Assembly (NCBI RefSeq): GCF_000382445.1
Contig: NZ_KB905472.1
Location: 1,410,276-1,474,275, forward strand
Source of the DNA: Phocaeicola massiliensis B84634 = Timone 84634 = DSM 17679 = JCM 13223
GTDB taxonomy: Bacteria; Bacteroidota; Bacteroidia; Bacteroidales; Bacteroidaceae
DNA length: 64,000 nucleotides
Reading direction: 5' to 3'
Part shown: positions 59,337 to 64,000 of the stretch, piece by piece
Layout: each line of letters opens with the position of its first letter
How positions within the stretch are numbered: the stretch's first letter is position 1
Notes under the pieces: model-generated
Database searches by the model: none
Told to the model about the DNA's origin: nothing
Seen by the model: only the letters and a program-made list of their open reading frames with translations
Translations under genes and position numbers: made by a program

Positions 59337-60157
59337 TAAATATCGGAAAATATATAGAAATGGCAATCAATTGGTTGACCGAAAACTTTACACTTTTTTT
59401 TGATGCAATTAATGTCGGGATAGGCGGGTTCATTGACGGATTTCAAAATGTATTGATGTGGATTCCTTTTTATATAACTATTGTGCTGCTGACTCTTCTT
59501 GCTTGGTATAAATCGGGGAAAGGAGTAGGGGTGTTTACCGTCTTCGGGTTATTACTTATTTGGAGTATGGGATTTTGGAATGAAACGATGCAGACACTGG
59601 CATTGGTATTGTCGTCCACCATTATTGCTCTGATTATTGGGCTTCCTCTCGGAATTTGGAGTGCCAATAGTCAACGATGCGATAAAATTCTGCATCCTAT
59701 TCTCGACTTGATGCAGACAATGCCTGCTTTTGTTTACCTGATTCCCGCTGTCCTCTTTTTGGGATTGGGCACTGTGCCTGGAGCATTTGCAACTATCATC
59801 TTTGCTACGCCTCCGGTGGTACGTTTAACTAGTTTGGGCATTAAGCAAGTCCCCAAAAACGTAGTCGAGGCATCCCGCTCTTTCGGAGCAACTCCCACAC
59901 AGCTATTGTTCAAAGTACAATTGCCTTTAGCATTACCCACCATCATGACAGGTATCAATCAAACCATCCTGATGTCACTCTCGATGGTGGTAATTGCAGC
60001 CATGATTGCGGCTGGCGGTTTGGGAGAAATCGTATTGAAAGGCATCACACAAATGAAAATCGGTCTAGGATTTGAAGGGGGGATAGCAGTGGTTATTCTT
60101 GCCATTATTCTAGACCGCATTACACAAGGATTTGGAAAACAAAAGAAAGGAAAATAA
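59333..60157 (+). CDS. opuAB/proW: Glycine betaine/proline ABC transporter permease
   Basis: A 274-residue permease with about six membrane helices. GLPLGIWSANSQRCDKILHP and VVEASRSFGATPTQLLFKVQ LPLA (EAA loop) are typical of ProW. GLGTVPGAFATIIFATPPVV is the conserved helix. The start overlaps the ATPase stop (ATGA). Works with the ATPase and the next gene's binding protein. Confidence 0.95.
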   Translation: MINIGKYIEMAINWLTENFTLFFDAINVGIGGFIDGFQNVLMWIPFYITIVLLTLLAWYKSGKGVGVFTVFGLLLIWSMGFWNETMQTLALVLSSTIIALIIGLPLGIWSANSQRCDKILHPILDLMQTMPAFVYLIPAVLFLGLGTVPGAFATIIFATPPVVRLTSLGIKQVPKNVVEASRSFGATPTQLLFKVQLPLALPTIMTGINQTILMSLSMVVIAAMIAAGGLGEIVLKGITQMKIGLGFEGGIAVVILAIILDRITQGFGKQKKGK

Positions 60158-60159
60158 AC

Positions 60160-60999
60160 ATGAAAAGAATCTTTTATTTTTTATCTTTCCTTTTGCTGCT
60201 CACATCGTGCAGCGGAAAGAAGGATAATAAAACAATCAGCATAGGATACATAAACTGGGATGATGGCATTGCCCTGACCCATTTGGTGGAAGTGATTTTG
60301 GAACAGCAGGGTTATCGGGTGATACTGAAGAATGCCGACCCTGCACCCATCTATGCTACCATGGCTCGCGGAAAAGTGGATTTGCTGATGGATGCGTGGT
60401 TGCCTGCCACACAAGCAGATTATATGAAACAGTATGGCAAGAATCTGGAAATCCTTGGCGAGATTTATCGGAATGCCCGCATCGGATTGGTAGTACCGGA
60501 TTATGTATCCATGAATTCCATTGAGCAATTGAATGCCAACCGTGAGAAATTTAAAGGGGAGATTATCGGCATTGATGCAGGGGCAGGTATTATGCATGCC
60601 ACCGATTTGGCGATAGAGAAGTATAAGCTCAACTATAAATTGTTAGAATCAAGCGGTCCTGCCATGACTGCCGTCCTGAAGCGTGCCATTGATGAGCACC
60701 AATGGATCGTAGTGACCGGATGGACTCCTCACTGGATGTTTACCCGCTTTAAACTTAAATTTCTGGAAGATCCGAAAGGTATTTTCGGAAAGGTGGAAAT
60801 AATTACTGCCATTGCCCGAAAAGGCTTTGGCAAACAGCATCCGTTTGTGGCAGAGTTAATAGGTAATATACACATGACCACAGATGAAATCAGTAGTCTG
60901 CTGAATGATGTCTCGCAAAATGAATATAATGAGAAAGAAGGGGCAGAAAAGTGGGTAAAAGAACATCAAAGTTTGGTAGATTCCTGGATACCAAATTAA
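60160..60999 (+). CDS. opuAC/proX: Glycine betaine-type substrate-binding lipoprotein
   Basis: A 279-residue binding protein with a lipobox (LLLLTSCSGKKD; Cys about residue 17). SIGYINWDDGIALTHLVEVI and WMFTRFKLKFLEDP place it in the OpuAC/ProX family, with Trp residues that cage quaternary ammonium groups (INWDDG, DAWLPA, VTGWTPHWMF). It delivers betaine or a similar osmoprotectant. Three-gene opu operon complete. Confidence 0.93.
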   Translation: MKRIFYFLSFLLLLTSCSGKKDNKTISIGYINWDDGIALTHLVEVILEQQGYRVILKNADPAPIYATMARGKVDLLMDAWLPATQADYMKQYGKNLEILGEIYRNARIGLVVPDYVSMNSIEQLNANREKFKGEIIGIDAGAGIMHATDLAIEKYKLNYKLLESSGPAMTAVLKRAIDEHQWIVVTGWTPHWMFTRFKLKFLEDPKGIFGKVEIITAIARKGFGKQHPFVAELIGNIHMTTDEISSLLNDVSQNEYNEKEGAEKWVKEHQSLVDSWIPN

Positions 61000-61093
61000 T
61001 TCTTTTTCGGAGAGATACCAGATACCTTTATTTTAAATAATAGCAAGAATATTTTTTTATGCAATCTACATTAGAACGAATTGTTTTTATCTC

Positions 61094-61101
61094 TATCTTT
61101 G
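61094..61101 (+). promoter_or_regulatory. -7 box of the EamA gene
   Basis: TATCTTTG, 26 bases before the start codon at 61128. Confidence 0.5.
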
Positions 61102-61127
61102 CATTATTATAAAATATGATATGAAAC

Positions 61128-62048
61128 ATGAATGCAACTAAATCGAGATTGATTTTTCATCTTATAGCTATCGTAACTGTAATTATCTGGGGAACGACTT
61201 TTGTTTCCACTAAGATTCTCATTCAAAATGGCTTGACTCCTTCAGAGATATTCTTTTACCGTTTTGTTTTGGCTTATATCTGTATGTGGAGCATCTCCCG
61301 CAAGAAGTTTTTTGCCAATAGTATTAAGGATGAGTTTTTATTACTTTTAGCCGGACTGTGTGGAGGAACTATATATTTTCTTACTGAAAATACAGCACTG
61401 GGTATCACACTTGCTTCCAATGTATCATTAATTGTTTGCACGTCACCCATCCTGACAGCTTTCTTATCATATCTTTTTAAAAGAAATGAATCCTTTACGC
61501 GACATTTATTTTATGGCTCATTTATGGCATTAATAGGAGTAGGACTGGTAGTTTTCAATGGTAGTTTTATTCTCAAGATAAATCCATTGGGAGATTTCCT
61601 ATCATTAATAGCAACTCTAATGTGGGCTTTCTACTGCCTTATTATTAAACAGTTAGATAGTCGGTATTCTACAGCATTTATTACTCGAAAAGTCTTTTTT
61701 TATGGAATAATGACAATATTGCCTGTTTTTTTATTTCGTCCATTGCATTGGGATATTTCCTTGATGCTACAACCTGTCGTTTGGGGTAATCTATTCTTCT
61801 TGGGTATCATTGCTTCCATGTTTTGTTTTATCTCTTGGAATGCTTGTGTAAAAGAACTGGGTGCGGTACAAAGTACTAGCTACATTTATATCGTTCCACT
61901 GGTAACATTACTTACCTCAGCCATAATTATAAATGAGAAGATTACTGTAATAGCATTATCCGGTTGTTTCCTTATATTATGTGGCGTATATTTGGCAGAA
62001 AGAAAAATATCCTTTACATTTAGTACAAAATCCAAAGTATATGAATGA
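61128..62048 (+). CDS. EamA/DMT-family transporter
   Basis: A 306-residue membrane protein with ten helices in two EamA repeats. IVTVIIWGTTFVSTKILIQN begins the first; GDFLSLIATLMWAFYCLIIK begins the second. Drug/metabolite transporters export amino acids, nucleosides or other metabolites; substrate unknown. The stop overlaps the next start by 8 bases. Confidence 0.9.
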   Translation: MNATKSRLIFHLIAIVTVIIWGTTFVSTKILIQNGLTPSEIFFYRFVLAYICMWSISRKKFFANSIKDEFLLLLAGLCGGTIYFLTENTALGITLASNVSLIVCTSPILTAFLSYLFKRNESFTRHLFYGSFMALIGVGLVVFNGSFILKINPLGDFLSLIATLMWAFYCLIIKQLDSRYSTAFITRKVFFYGIMTILPVFLFRPLHWDISLMLQPVVWGNLFFLGIIASMFCFISWNACVKELGAVQSTSYIYIVPLVTLLTSAIIINEKITVIALSGCFLILCGVYLAERKISFTFSTKSKVYE

Positions 62049-62589
62049 AATAGATAAAATGCGTAAAAGTGAATTGGCTGATATGGAAAAGCCAGAAATA
62101 CAAGCTAGTTTTATCCATGCCAAAAAGTTATTGGCCAAGATGAGAACAATGACTATTTATGATGAAGATTTTCGTCAAATATTAGAAGAATTGGTGCCGA
62201 ATATCCCTATTACTTCCATCATTTGTCCGCCTTTTTATTGTGACCATGGCACCGGTATCAAATTGGGAGAACATGTATTTGTCAATTCTAATTGTACTTT
62301 TTTGGATGGAGGATATATAACTATCGGTGCCCACACCCTTATCGGCCCCAACGTACAATTATATACTCCACACCATCCTATTGATTATATTGCAAGAAGA
62401 GAAACCAAAGAATATGCTTATCCTATAACAATCGGTGAAGACTGTTGGATAGGAGGAGCTATTATCTGTCCGGGAGTAACTATTGGAAACCGATGCATTA
62501 TTGGAGCCGGTAGTGTTGTTACAAAAGATATCCCGGATGATTCTATTGCCGTAGGTAATCCGGCTAAAGTTATTAAGAATTTAAATTGA
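62041..62589 (+). CDS. Maltose/galactoside O-acetyltransferase-like enzyme
   Basis: Start at 62041 (MNEIDKMRKSELADMEKPEI). The 182-residue protein has the Maa N-terminal helix bundle, then a left-handed beta-helix of hexapeptide repeats (IKLGEHVFVNSNCTFLDGGY, ITIGEDCWIGGAIICPGVTI), with catalytic His in PHHPID and the ending AVGNPAKVIKNL. It transfers acetyl from acetyl-CoA to a sugar. Coupled to the EamA exporter, so acetylated sugar export is conceivable (inference). Confidence 0.92.
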   Translation: MNEIDKMRKSELADMEKPEIQASFIHAKKLLAKMRTMTIYDEDFRQILEELVPNIPITSIICPPFYCDHGTGIKLGEHVFVNSNCTFLDGGYITIGAHTLIGPNVQLYTPHHPIDYIARRETKEYAYPITIGEDCWIGGAIICPGVTIGNRCIIGAGSVVTKDIPDDSIAVGNPAKVIKNLN

Positions 62590-62597
62590 GATTAAAC

Positions 62598-62631
62598 AGA
62601 GAATGGTACCATAATCTATGATCCATTCTCT
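62598..62631. terminator. Bidirectional hairpin after the acetyltransferase
   Basis: AGAGAATGG (62598-62606) pairs with CCATTCTCT (62623-62631), between two convergent genes. Confidence 0.6.
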
Positions 62632-62639
62632 TTACTTTA

Positions 62640-62858
62640 TTATCCGATATACACATTTACACATAAAAACAATCGATCGTTCCCACCTTCGGTTTCAAAA
62701 TCAATTTTATCTTCACGAGCCAACCAGCCAATGGCGGCATTTAAATCTCTATCAGACAATCCGACCGCCTCCTTCAATTCAGAATAGCTCCATCGTTTAT
62801 TATTATTTAGAAGCTGCCAAACTTTTCCGGCATTTAAGCCAATTAAATTCTTATTCAT
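62640..62858 (-). CDS. Small winged-helix protein (DUF2582-like)
   Basis: A 72-residue protein, MNKNLIGLNAGKVWQLLNNN then a winged-helix core (WSYSELKEAVGLSDRDLNAA IGWLAREDKIDF). It matches small Bacteroides winged-helix proteins with unknown DNA targets. Alone on its strand. Confidence 0.75.
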   Translation of the reverse strand: MNKNLIGLNAGKVWQLLNNNKRWSYSELKEAVGLSDRDLNAAIGWLAREDKIDFETEGGNDRLFLCVNVYIG

Positions 62859-63124
62859 TTTGAACTTTCATTAAATAGGTTAATAATAGAATGCTTAGTT
62901 ATTTGTCGTGAAAATAGCATTTTATCATGTAAAAAGCTAAATTTTATATATAAATTTCATTTAAATGACGTTATAATTTAACATTATTTTCTTTTAGATT
63001 TCATCATTTCTCATTTAGTAGTGTTATTGATAGAGATGATAAGTCCCTTTTACAAAAATCTTATCTGTCTTTATTAAGCAAAACAGAATTTTATTTGTTA
63101 TTGCATAAAACAAAATAATCAATA
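62859..63124. other. AT-rich intergenic region, nothing identified
   Basis: Very AT-rich; no clear gene, repeat or consensus promoter apart from runs of A and T. It separates the divergent winged-helix and TspO genes. Confidence 0.4.
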
Positions 63125-63589
63125 ATGAATAAAATAATACCAGTACTTGTAGCGGTAATAATTTGTTTTAGTGTGGGAGTCATGGCTTCATATTTCCAGG
63201 TTGATGCTATTCAAACATGGTATCCATTCTTAAATAAACCATTATTAACTCCTCCTAATTTTATATTTCCTATTGTGTGGAGCATACTTTATTTTTGTAT
63301 GGGGATATCGATAGGACTAATATGGAATACTAAACATAGAAAAAGGAAAATATTGAGATGGCTTTTTAGTTTTCAACTATTACTTAATTTTACATGGAGT
63401 ATTTACTTTTTCTACTTTCAAAATCCGTTTCTGGGATTTATAGATATACTACTTCTTGATATATTTGTCATATATTATATGATGAAAAGTTATTCAATAA
63501 AGAAGATGAGCTCCTTATTATTTATTCCTTATATATTGTGGCTACTACTTGCCACATATCTGAATGGATATATAATGCTATATAATTGA
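63125..63589 (+). CDS. TspO/MBR family membrane protein
   Basis: A 154-residue five-helix protein. WYPFLNKPLLTPPNFIFPIV WSILYFCMGI is the family signature (W-x-P-x-L-x-K-P-x-x-x-P-P). LLNFTWSIYFFYFQNPFLGF is also conserved. TspO proteins bind porphyrins and steroids and respond to stress. Stands alone, followed by a hairpin. Confidence 0.92.
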   Translation: MNKIIPVLVAVIICFSVGVMASYFQVDAIQTWYPFLNKPLLTPPNFIFPIVWSILYFCMGISIGLIWNTKHRKRKILRWLFSFQLLLNFTWSIYFFYFQNPFLGFIDILLLDIFVIYYMMKSYSIKKMSSLLFIPYILWLLLATYLNGYIMLYN

Positions 63590-63609
63590 TATGTATATAT
63601 TATAAGAAA

Positions 63610-63636
63610 GGTTCCGACTTATCACAAGCCGGAACC
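63610..63636. terminator. Hairpin between tspO-like gene and the small secreted protein
   Basis: GGTTCCG (63610-63616) and CGGAACC (63630-63636) with inner CTT/AAG pairing; convergent genes on both sides. Confidence 0.65.
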
Positions 63637-63664
63637 ATCATCATTCTACATACTAACTAAAAAA

Positions 63665-63970
63665 TTATCTTATCACTTTTCCATCTTCACTGAAGTATCT
63701 AGTAGTTTCTTCCAAACTACTAGTCAAGATAATCACTTTATAGATTCTGCTTCCATCAGCACCATAGGATAAAAATGCCTGTTTTATCATGGCACCTTCA
63801 CATGCCAAAGTATCCATGATCGTTTCGGGAACATCATTCATATAGATTTCAATAAAATCGGGAGATTTCTTTACAGTTTGTTCCTTCTTTGCATCTTTTA
63901 CACCTTCTGCGAATACAACTGACGTGCCTAATCCTAATACCACTGCTAATAAAACTAATACCTTTTTCAT
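63665..63970 (-). CDS. Small secreted protein, unrecognised
   Basis: A 101-residue protein with a signal peptide (KKVLVLLAVVLGLGTSVVFA), a Lys-rich stretch, and a small mixed domain containing FIEIYMNDVPETIMDTLACE and ending TRYFSEDGKVIR. Periplasmic by prediction. The tail resembles short beta-hairpins of PepSY-like or DUF proteins, but no assignment is made. Confidence 0.7.
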   Translation of the reverse strand: MKKVLVLLAVVLGLGTSVVFAEGVKDAKKEQTVKKSPDFIEIYMNDVPETIMDTLACEGAMIKQAFLSYGADGSRIYKVIILTSSLEETTRYFSEDGKVIR

Positions 63971-64000
63971 TATTTCTCGTTTTTAAATTAATTTGTTGTC

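Noticed and set aside
1-64000. tRNA or rRNA genes, including a tRNA attachment site
   Set aside because: No cloverleaf with a TTCGAATC-type T loop or rRNA-like sequence was noticed; the integrase-flanking region holds only a ppdK terminator.

Overview
The window comes from a member of the Bacteroidaceae, most likely Bacteroides or Phocaeicola. The evidence is a CTnDOT-style transfer operon, many Bacteroides-type promoters (TAnnTTTG at -7, TTTG near -33, with very few Shine-Dalgarno sequences), TraA-to-TraO style proteins, a serine-type sulfatase, and a DUF4133/DUF4134-type pilus module. The species assignment is inference only.

Region 1 (1 to about 18.8 kb) is the right part of an integrated conjugative element. 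Reading leftward from the tyrosine integrase (18676-17180) there is a gene-poor leader with a candidate oriT, a MobC-like accessory protein, a relaxase, a ParA-like protein, regulatory proteins, and a type IV secretion operon (TraE, F, G, three less familiar proteins, TraJ, K, L-like, M, N, and TraO cut by the window edge). No coupling protein (VirD4 type) and no accessory cargo are visible, so these must lie to the left or be absent.

Region 2 (18.8 to 31.4 kb) is chromosomal housekeeping: pyruvate phosphate dikinase, a 23S rRNA uridine methyltransferase, an RluA-type pseudouridine synthase, a Cof-type phosphatase, RmuC, an MgtC-like protein, then a two-gene sensor unit (membrane histidine kinase plus a stand-alone KdpD sensor domain), a DUF5131-type protein and a NUDIX hydrolase.

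Region 3 (31.4 to 41.5 kb) is accessory and rearranged. A methyltransferase and a scar zone (with a four-unit array of 22-bp palindromes, an AraC fragment and a glyoxalase fragment) lie on one side. In the middle is a polyol/fructose locus: porin-like protein, fructokinase, sorbitol-type dehydrogenase, a sugar transporter fused to a second fructokinase, and a divergent LacI regulator with three identical upstream repeats. On the other side is a 211-bp copy of the methyltransferase 3' end followed by an acetyltransferase and a class A beta-lactamase.

Region 4 (41.5 to 61.0 kb) looks like an osmotic and potassium homeostasis neighbourhood: GH15 hydrolase, fused trehalose-6-phosphate synthase/phosphatase, a degenerate aspartokinase-like protein, a CAT-like acyltransferase, a HAD phosphatase, a porin, kdpC-B-A-F with two further tiny membrane proteins, a sulfatase, an NtrC-type response regulator, and a glycine-betaine-type ABC transporter. 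The Kdp structural genes and the KdpD/histidine-kinase pair are 19 kb apart, but each is preceded by the same 17-bp palindrome and a sigma-54-like -24/-12 element, which suggests one split regulon.

Region 5 (61.1 to 64 kb) holds an EamA exporter, a maltose-acetyltransferase-like enzyme, a small winged-helix protein, a TspO homologue and a small secreted protein.
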